64,000 nucleotides of DNA from Janthinobacterium sp. 1_2014MBL_MicDiv (GCF_001865675.1 NZ_CP011319.1:3782001-3846000), one strand, 5' to 3'. Positions 8,676 to 17,515 are shown, numbered from the stretch's first letter. Notes: generated from the sequence alone by a model not told the origin. Translations and numbers: made by a program.

Positions 8676-10319
8676 TTAAGCCCGGGCGCTGCGGCCGGGC
8701 AACGCCAGCCGCCGGCTGGCGGCCGCCGCCGGGGCCGGCAAGCCGCCCGCCACTTTCAATGCTTTCCCTTGGGCATCGCCGCGCAGGCGGAACACGGCCA
8801 CCACGTCGACCAGTTCGACGGCGCGCTCTTGCAGCGAAGATGCGGCCGCGGCCGCCTCCTCCACCAGGGCCGCGTTTTGCTGGGTAACTTGATCCATCTG
8901 GGAAATGGCCTGGTTCACCTGCTCGATGCCGGCGCTCTGCTCATGGCTGGCATTGGCGATGTCGCCCATGATGTCCGTCACGCGGCGGATGCTGGCGACG
9001 ATTTCTTCCATCGTGGCACCTGCCTGGTCGACCAGCACGCTGCCCGTATTGACTTTCTCGACCGAATCCTCGATCAAGCCCTTGATTTCCTTGGCCGCCG
9101 CCGCCGAACGCTGGGCCAGATTGCGCACCTCGGTAGCCACCACGGCGAAGCCACGGCCCTGCTCGCCCGCACGGGCCGCTTCCACTGCCGCATTCAACGC
9201 CAAAATATTGGTTTGGAAGGCAATGCCGTCGATCACGCCGATAATGTCGGCGATCTTCTTCGCCGATTCGTTGATCGAGCCCATCGTGCCCACCACTTGC
9301 GCCACCACGGCGCCACCCTTGCGCGCCACGTCCGAGGCGGACACGGCCAGCGAGTTGGCCTGGCGCGCATTGTCCGTATTCTGGCGCACGGCCGACGTCA
9401 GCTCTTCCAGGCTCGATGCCGTTTCTTCCAGGGACGATGCCTGCTGCTCGGTGCGCACGGACAAGTCCGCGTTGCCGGCGGAAATCTGCGCGGCCGCCAC
9501 GCTGACCGTATCGGCCGAGGTGCGCACGGTGGCGATCACGCCGACGATGCGCTCGAGGAATTTATTGAACGCGGTGGCCGTGCGGCCCACCTCATCCATG
9601 CGCTCGACGGGCATGGCGGCGGACAGGTCCAGCGAGGCGCTGACGCGCTCCAGGGTATGTTCGATATTGCCCAGGCCGCCGCTGATGGTGCGGTAGATAT
9701 GCCAGGCCAGCGCGCCCGTCAGCAGCACGGCCACGCCCAGCACGGCCAGCATGGTGTTGAAGGCCGTGTCGTAGGCGGCCAGGCTTTCGGCCTTCACGTC
9801 GTCGACCAGCTTGTTGTTGTAGGCGATATGGTCATCCATGCTTTTCTTGGCGGCGGCAGCCGTGATGGCCAGTGGCGTGCCGGCGAGCAAGGTGGCGCGC
9901 ACGCCATCCATGTCGCCCGCGTAGGCGGCGGCAAAGAATGGCGCCAGCGCGCGGCGGTACGCTTCCATGGCGGCCTGGTCGGCGTCGAGCATCTTGCTGT
10001 CCGTCGCGTCGTACAGGCGCTCGGCGCGGTAAGTGGCGATGACCTTGTCGAAATTGCTGTTGGCGTCGGCCACGGCCTTGTCCAGCGCCGTCTTGTCGGC
10101 CAGGTTCGAAAATACGGACAGGCGGTAGCCGGCCAGGCGCGAGTCGGCCAGGAAACCCTTGGCGGCATTCAAGCCCTGGATGCTGGGAATGATGCGATTT
10201 TGCACGGTGTCGAAACGTTCCTGGGCGCGCTGCAGCTGCATGGCGCCGCCGGCACCCAGCACCAGCAGGGCCAGCAAGGCGATGGCGAGGGTCAGGATTA
10301 ATTGCTTGGTAATATTCAT
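8676..10319 (-). CDS. methyl-accepting chemotaxis protein
   Basis: This 547-residue chemoreceptor has the classical layout. A first transmembrane helix (about 7-27) leads to a periplasmic four-helix-bundle sensor of about 160 residues. A second transmembrane helix near 190-212 leads into a HAMP linker (RTISGGLGNIEHTLERV) and a long cytoplasmic signalling coil. The hairpin tip is highly conserved (GIAFQTNILALNAAVEAARA, then GRGFAVVATEVRNLAQRS). It has no C-terminal CheR-binding pentapeptide. The start at 10319 places basic residues just before the first membrane helix; the frame opens 8 codons earlier. The ligand is unknown and no other chemotaxis genes are nearby. Confidence 0.9.
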   Translation of the reverse strand: MNITKQLILTLAIALLALLVLGAGGAMQLQRAQERFDTVQNRIIPSIQGLNAAKGFLADSRLAGYRLSVFSNLADKTALDKAVADANSNFDKVIATYRAERLYDATDSKMLDADQAAMEAYRRALAPFFAAAYAGDMDGVRATLLAGTPLAITAAAAKKSMDDHIAYNNKLVDDVKAESLAAYDTAFNTMLAVLGVAVLLTGALAWHIYRTISGGLGNIEHTLERVSASLDLSAAMPVERMDEVGRTATAFNKFLERIVGVIATVRTSADTVSVAAAQISAGNADLSVRTEQQASSLEETASSLEELTSAVRQNTDNARQANSLAVSASDVARKGGAVVAQVVGTMGSINESAKKIADIIGVIDGIAFQTNILALNAAVEAARAGEQGRGFAVVATEVRNLAQRSAAAAKEIKGLIEDSVEKVNTGSVLVDQAGATMEEIVASIRRVTDIMGDIANASHEQSAGIEQVNQAISQMDQVTQQNAALVEEAAAAASSLQERAVELVDVVAVFRLRGDAQGKALKVAGGLPAPAAAASRRLALPGRSARA

Positions 10320-10412
10320 AATGGCTTCACAGTAAAAAGGCAACCTGGCGGCGCCAGGCGGGACAGGAAAGCTGCCGATCAGGTGGCCGGAAAAAATCGG
10401 GTGGAACCGGTC

Positions 10413-11534
10413 TTACGCCGCCAGCGGCGCGGCGTCTGGCGTACGGCGCAGCAAGTCGCCATGCTGGCGGCAAAACGCCAGGCCCGCCTTGTGGCCCACG
10501 TCGAACAGCAATTGCATGTTCGAACTGGACCAGTCCAGCGTGTCGGGCCAGTGCTGCTCGGGTATGCCGTCCATCAAATCGAGTTTCAGCAGGCGCCGCT
10601 TGGGCTGGCCCGTGCGCGCATCCGTGTTGTGCTCGAGTTCGAACAAGCGCAGTTCGCTCTTGGAAATCTTCACCAGCGGCGTGATGATGGAGCGCACCCA
10701 GGCGTCGTACAGGTTGCGCGGCTTGCGCAGCAGGCGCTCGTCGCCGAGGATGTCGAGGATCACCAGGGTGTCGGCGTCAGCATGTTCGCCCTTGCCTTCG
10801 ATAAACGGGTCGAAATTGAGCGTATCGAGGGCCGCGCCCTCGATGTAGTCGTCGCCCGCGATGGTCGTCGGCGCATACAGGAAGGGAAACGACAGCGCCG
10901 CGCGCACGTGGATAGGCTCGATCTCGTGCTTGCCCCAGATTTGCATGCGGTGCGCGCTGAGGTTGTAGGCATTGATGTAGAAATCGGGGCGCATCTGGGC
11001 CACGCCCGAGAAATCCACGGCTTTTTCCAGGAACGGCAGGTGCGCGCACAGGCCCAGGCTCTTCGCCGACAGGTCGGACGGCGACAGCGACGACACCATC
11101 AGCTTGCCCCAGTCCGACCACGCGGTCGGCACGCCCGCAAACGTTTGCTTGAACGCCTGAAAAAATGGATTGTTGGCCGGCGCCTGGAAGGCGTCACGGA
11201 AAGTGCTCGCGTGCATGCCCGGCTTCTGGAACACCTTGTAGTTGATCGGGATCATCTTGTAGATGCTGTCGGCCACGCCCGTGTCGGCCCAGCTCTGCAG
11301 CGCCTGGCGCGGCGTCGCGTCGTGCGGCGTCGTGTAGAGCAAGCCCATCAACACACCGGCGCCGGAGGCGGAGATGACGTCGAATTCGATGCCTTCGTCG
11401 AGAAACGCGGCCAGCGCGCCCGCGATCAGGGTTGAATTTGGTGCGCCGCCACCGAGCAGCAAGCCCGTCTTGCGGGCCGGTTTTTGCGTGGCGGCTGGCG
11501 CCGGATTTGGCGGCGTCGTCGTTACTGTCTTCAT
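10413..11534 (-). CDS. patatin-like protein with substituted catalytic dyad
   Basis: The 373-residue protein has the patatin-like phospholipase fold. It has the oxyanion-type glycine loop GLLLGGGAPNSTLIAGAL, a nucleophile-elbow region IEFDVISASGAGVLMG, and a later region DYIEGAALDTLNFDPF. Aligned with the canonical GTSAG and DGG/DGA motifs, the serine nucleophile position reads Gly and the aspartate position reads Glu. The usual Ser-Asp dyad therefore seems absent, although a Ser two residues upstream could be displaced. Classical lipid hydrolysis is doubtful. ATG 11534 is chosen over an in-frame GTG at 11540 because GGGAG sits at proper spacing before it. Confidence 0.7.
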   Translation of the reverse strand: MKTVTTTPPNPAPAATQKPARKTGLLLGGGAPNSTLIAGALAAFLDEGIEFDVISASGAGVLMGLLYTTPHDATPRQALQSWADTGVADSIYKMIPINYKVFQKPGMHASTFRDAFQAPANNPFFQAFKQTFAGVPTAWSDWGKLMVSSLSPSDLSAKSLGLCAHLPFLEKAVDFSGVAQMRPDFYINAYNLSAHRMQIWGKHEIEPIHVRAALSFPFLYAPTTIAGDDYIEGAALDTLNFDPFIEGKGEHADADTLVILDILGDERLLRKPRNLYDAWVRSIITPLVKISKSELRLFELEHNTDARTGQPKRRLLKLDLMDGIPEQHWPDTLDWSSSNMQLLFDVGHKAGLAFCRQHGDLLRRTPDAAPLAA

Positions 11535-11846
11535 GCACACTCCCTGAGCGGAACAGGGCTCGCGCCCCTAATTGTTGGTTACTACACGCTTATTACGCCT
11601 ATTCATGTCCATGTTCCCGCAACCATCGAACACATGCAATGTTGCAGAAACAGATATGAAATTAACATAAATAAATTCCACATGGCAATTTAGATAACGC
11701 ATAACCGGTATTCAGGAAGGGCATAAGCTGATGCTGCGCGGCATAGCGTGGTGCGTCGCAGCAAATAAAAATTCTGCAACGTTAGGAAAAATCTCTTTTG
11801 AGTAGGAATATTCCTCAACCGGCCGCCACGGCGGCTGCCGAGCCCG
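11535..11846. other. 312-bp AT-rich intergenic region
   Basis: No gene is supported here. It contains the promoter side of the patatin-like gene and the 3' end of the LysR gene. Two visible items are an AT-rich block around 11655-11695 and the palindrome AGGAATATTCCT at 11804-11815, which could be a protein-binding site. Neither has an assigned role. Confidence 0.4.
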
Positions 11847-12761
11847 TCAGCGTACGGGAGGGGGGGCGGAAAAATGCAGGTGGGTACACAGATGGTCAAC
11901 AAACACGCGGATTTTCGGCGACAGGTGGCGGCTCGATGGCCACAGCACCCAGAACTTGCTGGAGTGCAGCAGGTACTCCGATAGCACGGCTTGCAGCTCG
12001 CCCCGCGCGACGGCGTCACGCACGATGAAATCCGGCAGGTAGGCCAGGCCCACGCCCTGCGTGGCGGCGCCGATCAGCGCTTCGATATTATTGCAGGTCA
12101 AGGCGGTCGGCAGGCGCAGTTCGCCGCCGCTGTCGCCGTCGGCGCGCTGCACGGCCCACTCCTGCAATTTGCCCGTGGTGGGAAATTTATAGCGCACGCA
12201 GGCATGGTGTTCCAGCGCGCGCGGCGTGGCCGGCACGCCGTGGCGGGCGAAATACGCGGGCGCGCCGATGATGGCGAAGGCGAAGGGCCCCAGTTCGCGC
12301 GCCATCAGCCGCGAATCGGTGAGCGTGCCGCTGCGCACGGCCACGTCGACGCCTTCGGCCACCACGTCGACCAGGCGGTCATTGAAGTCGAGGTCGAGTT
12401 CGATTTCCGGATACCGCCGCGTAAACTCGGCCAGCAGGGGCAGGATGATGCGGTAGCCGATCACGGGCAGGCTGACCTTGAGCTTGCCGCGCGGGGCCTC
12501 GGCCAGGTGCGACAGTTCCGCTTCGGCATCACCGAGATCGGCCAGGATGCGCTGGCAGCGCTCATAGAACAGCGCGCCTTCGTTGCTCAGGCTGATGCGC
12601 CGCGTGCTGCGGTTGAGCAGTCGCACGCCCAGCTTTTCCTCGAGCCGCGCCACGCTCTTGCCCACGGCCGAGGCCGACACGCCGAGCAGCCTGCCCGCAG
12701 CCACGTAACTGCTGGTTTCGGCCGCGCGCACGAAGGCGGCAATGCCGTTCAGATTATCCAT
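11847..12761 (-). CDS. LysR-family transcriptional regulator
   Basis: A 304-residue LysR protein. The N-terminal helix-turn-helix (MDNLNGIAAFVRAAE, then LGVSASAVGKSVARLEEKLG) is followed by a substrate-binding domain starting near residue 90 (GKLKVSLPVIGYRIILPLLA). It is divergent from the MFS gene with 107 bp between, the classical arrangement in which the regulator controls the neighbouring transporter and itself. A dyad AGTGG-N8-CCACT lies in that gap. The inducer is unknown. Confidence 0.85.
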   Translation of the reverse strand: MDNLNGIAAFVRAAETSSYVAAGRLLGVSASAVGKSVARLEEKLGVRLLNRSTRRISLSNEGALFYERCQRILADLGDAEAELSHLAEAPRGKLKVSLPVIGYRIILPLLAEFTRRYPEIELDLDFNDRLVDVVAEGVDVAVRSGTLTDSRLMARELGPFAFAIIGAPAYFARHGVPATPRALEHHACVRYKFPTTGKLQEWAVQRADGDSGGELRLPTALTCNNIEALIGAATQGVGLAYLPDFIVRDAVARGELQAVLSEYLLHSSKFWVLWPSSRHLSPKIRVFVDHLCTHLHFSAPPPVR

Positions 12762-12794
12762 TCCGCCCCTATTCAGGATTTTTTGTCCGTTATG

Positions 12795-12812
12795 AGTGGA
12801 TTTTCAGCCACT
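12795..12812. promoter_or_regulatory. candidate LysR operator
   Basis: AGTGG-N8-CCACT is a perfect interrupted dyad in the short divergent gap between the LysR and MFS genes. Its position fits the regulator's binding site, but the base sequence is not an established consensus. Confidence 0.4.
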
Positions 12813-12868
12813 TTTTCATTGATTGCGTCCATATTATCATCAGATTCCCTCTTTCTGGAATCACTCCC

Positions 12869-14422
12869 ATGGATACGAATCACCTTGCCGAAGCGGCTTC
12901 CCCGCGCCGGCGCGCCCTCGTGCTGGCCGCCGTCTGCCTGGCCGCGCTATGCATGCCGCTCAGTTTTACGGGACCGGCCATCGCCATTCCCGCCATCGCC
13001 GGCGAGCTGCACGCCAGCCCCCTGGCGCTGGCGTGGATCACGAATGCCTTCATGCTCAGCTTTGGCGGCTGCCTGATGGTGGCCGGCGCGCTGGCCGACC
13101 GCTACGGCCGCAAGCGCGTGTTTGTGCTGGGCATGAGCGTGTTTTCCGCCGCCGCGCTGGCGCTGGCGGCTGCGCCCGGCATCCTGCTGCTGGACCTGCT
13201 GCGTGCCGCGCAGGGGCTGGGCTGCGCCATGGCCTTGTCCAGCGGCCTGGCGGCGCTGGCGCAGGAATTCGACGGCCCGGCCCGCGCGCGCGCCTTCAGC
13301 CTGATCGGCACGGCCTTCGGCGTGGGCCTCGCCTTCGGCCCCTTCCTCGCGGGCGTGCTCATCGCCCGCACGGGCTGGCGCGCCATCTTCCTCGTGGCGG
13401 CGGGAGCGGGCCTGATCGCCCTGCTGGCCGCCGCGCGCGCCATGCGCGAGTCGCGCAACCCGCAGGCGCAGGGCGTGGACTGGCCCGGCGCGCTGACGTT
13501 TACGGGCGCGCTGTCGCTGTTTACCTATGGCTTGCTGCAGGCGCCCGATAGCGGCTGGGGCAGCGCCGCCAGCCTGGGCTTGCTCGGCGGCGCGGCCGTG
13601 CTGCTGGCCGCCTTCATCCGCGTCGAGCGGCGCGCCGCGCGCCCCATGCTTGACCTGTCGCTGTTCCGCCTGCCCGCCTTTGCCGGCGTGCAATTGCTGG
13701 CCGCCGCGCCCGCTTTTTCCTTCGTCGTGCTGCTGGTGCTGCTGCCGGCCCGCTTCATCGGCATCGAAGGCTACAGCGCCTTTGACGCTGGACGCATGAT
13801 GATCGCCCTGTCGGCGCCCATGCTGGTGCTGCCTGTCCTGGCCGGCATGGCGGCGCAGCGCATTGCCCCCGCGCACATCTGCGCCAGCGGCCTGCTGCTG
13901 GCGGCAGGCGGCCTGCTGTGGCTATCCGCCTGCGCGCCGGGCCAGGCGCCCGCCACCCTGCTGGGACCGCTGCTGCTGATCGGCTGCGGCATCAGCCTGC
14001 CCTGGGGCTTGATGGATGGCCTGGCCATCAGCGTCGTGCCCGTGGAACGGGCCGGCATGGCGGCCGGCATCTTCAATACGACGCGCGTGGCCGGCGAAGG
14101 CCTGGCGCTGGCCATCGTCAGCGCCCTGCTGGGCACGCTGACGGCGGCCGCGCTGGCCACTGTGCCCGGCATCGTCCCTCACCAGGCGGCATTGGCGGCG
14201 CCGTTCCTGGCGCTGGGCGAACTGCGCCATGCGGGCCAGTTGTTGCCGCAAGCGGGCGCCGCCGACCTGGCGCAGGCGTACGGCACGGCCTTCCGCCACC
14301 TGCTGTATGTGCTGGCAAGCATTACGACAACCTCGGCCCTGCTGATCCTGGCTTTCCTGCGCCATCCGGCCGATGCGGCGGCCAGCACGGCCGCCGCGCC
14401 CGCCTGCAAAGTGCCCAACTAG
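12869..14422 (+). CDS. MFS transporter, DHA2 (EmrB/QacA-like) family
   Basis: The 517-residue protein has about fourteen hydrophobic segments, as in DHA2 drug:proton antiporters. It carries the family motif A loop (GALADRYGRKRVF, about residues 77-89) and a motif C-like region in helix 5 (GVGLAFGPFLAG). Family members export drugs or metabolites across the inner membrane using the proton gradient. The divergent LysR gene is the likely regulator. No partner membrane-fusion protein is adjacent. A hairpin follows the gene. The substrate is unknown. Confidence 0.85.
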   Translation: MDTNHLAEAASPRRRALVLAAVCLAALCMPLSFTGPAIAIPAIAGELHASPLALAWITNAFMLSFGGCLMVAGALADRYGRKRVFVLGMSVFSAAALALAAAPGILLLDLLRAAQGLGCAMALSSGLAALAQEFDGPARARAFSLIGTAFGVGLAFGPFLAGVLIARTGWRAIFLVAAGAGLIALLAAARAMRESRNPQAQGVDWPGALTFTGALSLFTYGLLQAPDSGWGSAASLGLLGGAAVLLAAFIRVERRAARPMLDLSLFRLPAFAGVQLLAAAPAFSFVVLLVLLPARFIGIEGYSAFDAGRMMIALSAPMLVLPVLAGMAAQRIAPAHICASGLLLAAGGLLWLSACAPGQAPATLLGPLLLIGCGISLPWGLMDGLAISVVPVERAGMAAGIFNTTRVAGEGLALAIVSALLGTLTAAALATVPGIVPHQAALAAPFLALGELRHAGQLLPQAGAADLAQAYGTAFRHLLYVLASITTTSALLILAFLRHPADAAASTAAAPACKVPN

Positions 14423-14460
14423 GCGCCGTCGCCCGGCACGACTCCCCTCCCGCAAGACCC

Positions 14461-14480
14461 GGCGGCGCCAACGCGCCGCC
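14461..14480 (+). terminator. hairpin after the MFS gene
   Basis: GGCGGCGC-CAAC-GCGCCGCC forms a perfect 8-bp stem with a 4-base loop, followed by a C-rich run rather than T residues. It may be a terminator or an mRNA-stabilising hairpin. Confidence 0.45.
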
Positions 14481-14554
14481 CCCCCTCCCTGATGCTTCCC
14501 CGCAACACCAAGCAGGTTTCAAAGGCATGCCGAGGATTTCAAGGATAAAACGAG

Positions 14555-14584
14555 TTTACTTATCAAAGCGCTTTGAACTATACT
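14555..14584 (+). promoter_or_regulatory. promoter of the maltoporin gene
   Basis: TTTACT (14555-14560) and TATACT (14579-14584) form -35 and -10 elements with an 18-bp spacer. The first LacI-type operator fills the spacer. The same core recurs upstream of the alpha-glucosidase gene at 17462-17491. Confidence 0.7.
14563..14576. promoter_or_regulatory. LacI-type operator 1 (maltoporin promoter)
   Basis: A perfect palindrome TCAAAGCGCTTTGA centred between -35 and -10, where repressor binding would block RNA polymerase. It resembles the half-sites with central CG bound by LacI/GalR proteins. Confidence 0.75.
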
Positions 14585-14597
14585 CAAAGCGCTTTGA
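14584..14597. promoter_or_regulatory. LacI-type operator 2 (maltoporin promoter)
   Basis: An identical palindrome TCAAAGCGCTTTGA, centred exactly 21 bp downstream of operator 1. It overlaps the end of the -10 element and the probable transcription start. Confidence 0.75.
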
Positions 14598-14604
14598 AAC
14601 AAAA

Positions 14605-14618
14605 TTAAAGCGCTTTGG
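14605..14618. promoter_or_regulatory. LacI-type operator 3 (maltoporin promoter)
   Basis: TTAAAGCGCTTTGG keeps the 10-bp core AAAGCGCTTT and is centred another 21 bp downstream. All three operators therefore lie on the same face of the helix, in the early transcribed region. Confidence 0.7.
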
Positions 14619-14679
14619 TTGTGCGAATTGCTGCGCACCGATCCTGCAGTCATAAACCTATAAAAACACTGGAGACACG

Positions 14680-15900
14680 ATGAACAAATTTTTCTTGAAG
14701 GCTTTGCCCGCCGCAGTCGTCATGACCTTGAGCGCGTCGACCGCGCAGGCCGCCCTGCCAATCGACTTCGGCGGCTACATCCGCTCGGGCTTCGGCACCA
14801 GCAGCGAAGGCGGCAAGGAAGCCTGTTTCGGCCTGGCCGGCGCCTCGTCCAAGTATCGCCTGGGCAATGAGTGCGAAACCTACGGCGAGCTGAAATTCGG
14901 CGGCGAAGCTTTCAAGGCGGCCAACGGCACCACCTTCCGCATCAATACCCTGGTGGCGTTTTCCGTCAACCAGAACCAGGACTGGGAACAAGCGGACCCG
15001 GCCTGGCGCGAAATGAACGTGGTAGCCGACAAGATCGGCACGGGCGCCTTCGCCGAGGCGCGCGCCTGGGTCGGCAAGCGCTATTACGACCGCCAGGACG
15101 TGCACATCACCGATTACTACTTCTGGAACAACAGCGGTCCGGGCGCCGGCCTGGAAAACATCGACCTGGGCATGGCCAAGCTGGCCTACGCCGTCGTGCG
15201 CACGGCCGATGACGGCGACAGCAAGCGCATGGGCCTGTCCCACGACCTGCGCTTCTCCGGCATCAAGGTCAACCCCGATGGCGAACTGACGCTGGGCGTG
15301 CAATACAACCAGAAACGCAACGCGGACGGTGCCGCGCCGATTGCCAGCGGCCATTTGCTGACCATCATGCATACGCAAGGCAATCTGCTGGGCGGCTACA
15401 ACAAGGTGGCTTTGCAGTTCGGCAAGGGCAGCGGCGCCAACACGGGCGGCTTCAGCCTGGGCGCCGGCAAGGATGACAAGGTCGTGCGCCTGACGGAACA
15501 GCTGATGATCCAGCCGAAAGGCGCCTGGTCGGGCATGGCGACGTTTGTCTATGAAGACAAGGAAACGGCGGGCGTCAGCAGCAAATGGACGTCGATCGGC
15601 GCGCGTCCCGTCTACCACTTCACGGACAACTACAGCCTGGCCGTGGAACTGGGCCACGACATCGTCAAGCCGGAAGGCGACAAGACGCGCAACCTGACCA
15701 AGCTGACCATCGCGCCGCAACTGTCGGCCGGCAACAGCTTCTGGTCGCGCCCCGTGCTGCGCGCCTTCTACACCTACGCCAAATGGAACAAGGCGGCCCA
15801 GTCCGCGGCCGCGGCGGAAACGGCGCTGTCGTCGACGGGCGTGTTTGGCGGCAAGACCAATGGCAGCACGGTCGGCGTCCAGGTCGAAAGCTGGTGGTAA
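14680..15900 (+). CDS. lamB: maltoporin (LamB family)
   Basis: The 406-residue protein has a signal peptide ending at about residue 24 (SASTAQA) and then IDFGGYIRSGFGTSSEGG, the typical start of LamB barrels. The rest alternates short strands, with the family signature GAFAEARAWVGKRYYDRQDVH-like segment near 125-150, and it ends in aromatic VESWW, an outer-membrane assembly signal. The protein should form the trimeric 18-stranded channel for maltose and maltodextrins. It is the first gene under the triple-operator promoter and is separated from the regulator gene by a terminator. Confidence 0.9.
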   Translation: MNKFFLKALPAAVVMTLSASTAQAALPIDFGGYIRSGFGTSSEGGKEACFGLAGASSKYRLGNECETYGELKFGGEAFKAANGTTFRINTLVAFSVNQNQDWEQADPAWREMNVVADKIGTGAFAEARAWVGKRYYDRQDVHITDYYFWNNSGPGAGLENIDLGMAKLAYAVVRTADDGDSKRMGLSHDLRFSGIKVNPDGELTLGVQYNQKRNADGAAPIASGHLLTIMHTQGNLLGGYNKVALQFGKGSGANTGGFSLGAGKDDKVVRLTEQLMIQPKGAWSGMATFVYEDKETAGVSSKWTSIGARPVYHFTDNYSLAVELGHDIVKPEGDKTRNLTKLTIAPQLSAGNSFWSRPVLRAFYTYAKWNKAAQSAAAAETALSSTGVFGGKTNGSTVGVQVESWW

Positions 15901-16001
15901 GAGCATCTGAAAAACGTCCATGGCGGCGTAGCAAGGGTTTGCCGTACTAGCGTACTGTCAGCACCCTTGCGCCTGGCCCTGAACGTTTTATCAGACGCTC
16001 T
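15900..16001. repeat. 102-bp imperfect inverted repeat after lamB
   Basis: AGAGCATCTGAAAAACGT at the left pairs with ACGTTTTATCAGACGCTCT at the right, and inside it GCAAGGGT pairs with ACCCTTGC. The element starts on the last base of the lamB stop codon. It resembles a MITE or extragenic palindrome rather than a simple terminator. No ORF lies within. Confidence 0.65.
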
Positions 16002-16164
16002 TTGTTCAGAGGCATCAAACACAGGCTGGCGTCTGCGGGCGTCTGCCAGTGGCAGCAACACCGCCCGCTTTCAAAGGGGCACGCAGTAACCGGATGCACC
16101 AGCGCGCCGCTGCACGCGATGGCCGGCAGCTTCAATGTAGTGATTCAGCAGTATCCTCTTTTAG

Positions 16165-16199
16165 CGCGGGCGCCCCTGGGTTTGCCCGCGTATTTTTTT
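16165..16199 (+). terminator. intrinsic terminator after lamB
   Basis: CGCGGGC (16165-16171) pairs with GCCCGCG (16184-16190), followed by TA and seven T residues. It separates lamB from the regulator gene. The rest of 16002-16344 contains no gene and presumably the regulator's promoter near 16240-16255 (ATCAGATAAACT). Confidence 0.85.
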
Positions 16200-16344
16200 G
16201 GGCGCCGCCGCCGGCTGTCACGACCCTGATCATTCCGGCATTTATCAGATAAACTACCCGTCATCGCACCGCACCGCCTCCGCCCACCGGCAGGATGCCG
16301 GCAGCGGCAAGACTCACCCAGGATAGACCCCGACTGCAGCATCC

Positions 16345-17355
16345 ATGAACCTCAAAAATCTCGCCAAAACGCTAGGAATTTCCGAAACCACCGTCAGCCG
16401 CGCCTTGAATGGCTATCCGGAAGTGAGCGAACGCACGCGCGAACGGGTGCTGGCCGCCGCGCAGGCGGCCGGCTACCGCCCCAACCCCATGGCCCGCAGC
16501 CTGGCCGTGGGACGCACCAACATCGTCGGCATCATCTACCCGCTGATGCCGAACGACCTGGCCGACCCCATGTTCATCGAGATCGTGGGCGGCATGTCGG
16601 AAGCACTGGAAGCGCAGCAGATGGACATGATGATCGCGCCGGCGTCGGCCAACAACGAATTCCACACCTATGAACGCATGGTCAAGGGGCGCCGCATCGA
16701 CGGCCTGGTGGTCGGACGGACAAAACCGTTCGACGAGCGCATCGCCTACCTGGCGCAGCAGGGCATGCCCTTCGTCGCCCATGGCCGCACGCAGCTGAAC
16801 CAGCCGCACGCCTGGTTCGACTACGACAATGAAGCCGGCATGCGCCTGGCCGTCGAGCGCCTGGCGTCGCTGGGTCACCAGCGCATCGGCCTGATCAGCG
16901 CCACGCCGGACCTGAACTTCGTGCGCCAGCGCGTCGACAGTTTCCAGGCAGCGATGCAGGCGGGCGGCCTGGCCGTCGATCCCGACAACCTGGTCGACAA
17001 CGCGCACGACCGCCGCGCCGGCTACCAGGCCATGCAGCGCCTGCTGGCGCGCTCGCCCCGCCCTACCGCCGTCATCGTCGACAACCACATGTCGGGCGTG
17101 GGCGCCGTGCGCGCGCTGCTCGACGCGGGCATCGCCATCGGCCGCGACATGTCGCTGATCGTCTGGGGCGTGATGGAGGATTCGCTGGCCGGCCACAACG
17201 TCACCACCGTCGTCCAGCCCGACCCGCGCGGCGCCGGCGCGAAGATGATCCACATGCTGCTGGCCCTGATGGACGGCACGCCCGCCACCGAGCTGCAGGA
17301 ACTGTGGCCGTGCGAACTGCTGCCGGGCGAGTCGGCCGGGCCCGTGCCGAACTAG
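16345..17355 (+). CDS. LacI-family regulator of the maltose regulon
   Basis: A 336-residue LacI/GalR protein. The N-terminal helix-turn-helix (NLKNLAKTLGISETTVSRAL, residues 2-21) and hinge helix (PNPMARSLAVGRT) are followed by a periplasmic-binding-protein-like sensor domain (from IVGIIYPLMPND). It lies between the two operator-bearing promoters, so it most likely binds the TCAAAGCGCTTTGA sites and responds to maltose or an alpha-glucoside. This differs from enteric regulation by the activator MalT. It resembles AglR-type repressors. Its own promoter shows no copy of the operator. Confidence 0.85.
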   Translation: MNLKNLAKTLGISETTVSRALNGYPEVSERTRERVLAAAQAAGYRPNPMARSLAVGRTNIVGIIYPLMPNDLADPMFIEIVGGMSEALEAQQMDMMIAPASANNEFHTYERMVKGRRIDGLVVGRTKPFDERIAYLAQQGMPFVAHGRTQLNQPHAWFDYDNEAGMRLAVERLASLGHQRIGLISATPDLNFVRQRVDSFQAAMQAGGLAVDPDNLVDNAHDRRAGYQAMQRLLARSPRPTAVIVDNHMSGVGAVRALLDAGIAIGRDMSLIVWGVMEDSLAGHNVTTVVQPDPRGAGAKMIHMLLALMDGTPATELQELWPCELLPGESAGPVPN

Positions 17356-17378
17356 GCGTTTTCCGCCCCTCCCCCACA

Positions 17379-17400
17379 CCGCCGGCCGCCTGGCCGGCGG
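17379..17400 (+). terminator. hairpin after the LacI-type gene
   Basis: CCGCCGGCC-GCCT-GGCCGGCGG is a perfect 9-bp stem with a 4-base loop located 24 bp after the stop codon. It has no T-tract. Confidence 0.5.
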
Positions 17401-17461
17401 CGCCGCCATCGCTTCCTGAATTACCCCCATAAAAAAATCGTATGTCTGTATCGTGTATCGC

Positions 17462-17491
17462 TTTACTTTTCAAAGCGCTTTGAACTATACT
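17462..17491 (+). promoter_or_regulatory. promoter of the alpha-glucosidase/mal operon
   Basis: TTTACT (17462-17467) and TATACT (17486-17491) with an 18-bp spacer repeat the lamB promoter core almost base for base, including the operator between the elements. Confidence 0.7.
17470..17483. promoter_or_regulatory. LacI-type operator 4
   Basis: TCAAAGCGCTTTGA within the -35/-10 spacer, identical to the first operator of lamB. Confidence 0.75.
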
Positions 17492-17501
17492 CATTTCACA
17501 C

Positions 17502-17515
17502 CCAAAGCGCTTTGA
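17502..17515. promoter_or_regulatory. LacI-type operator 5
   Basis: CCAAAGCGCTTTGA, centred 32 bp downstream of operator 4, about three helical turns, in the early transcribed region. Confidence 0.7.
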
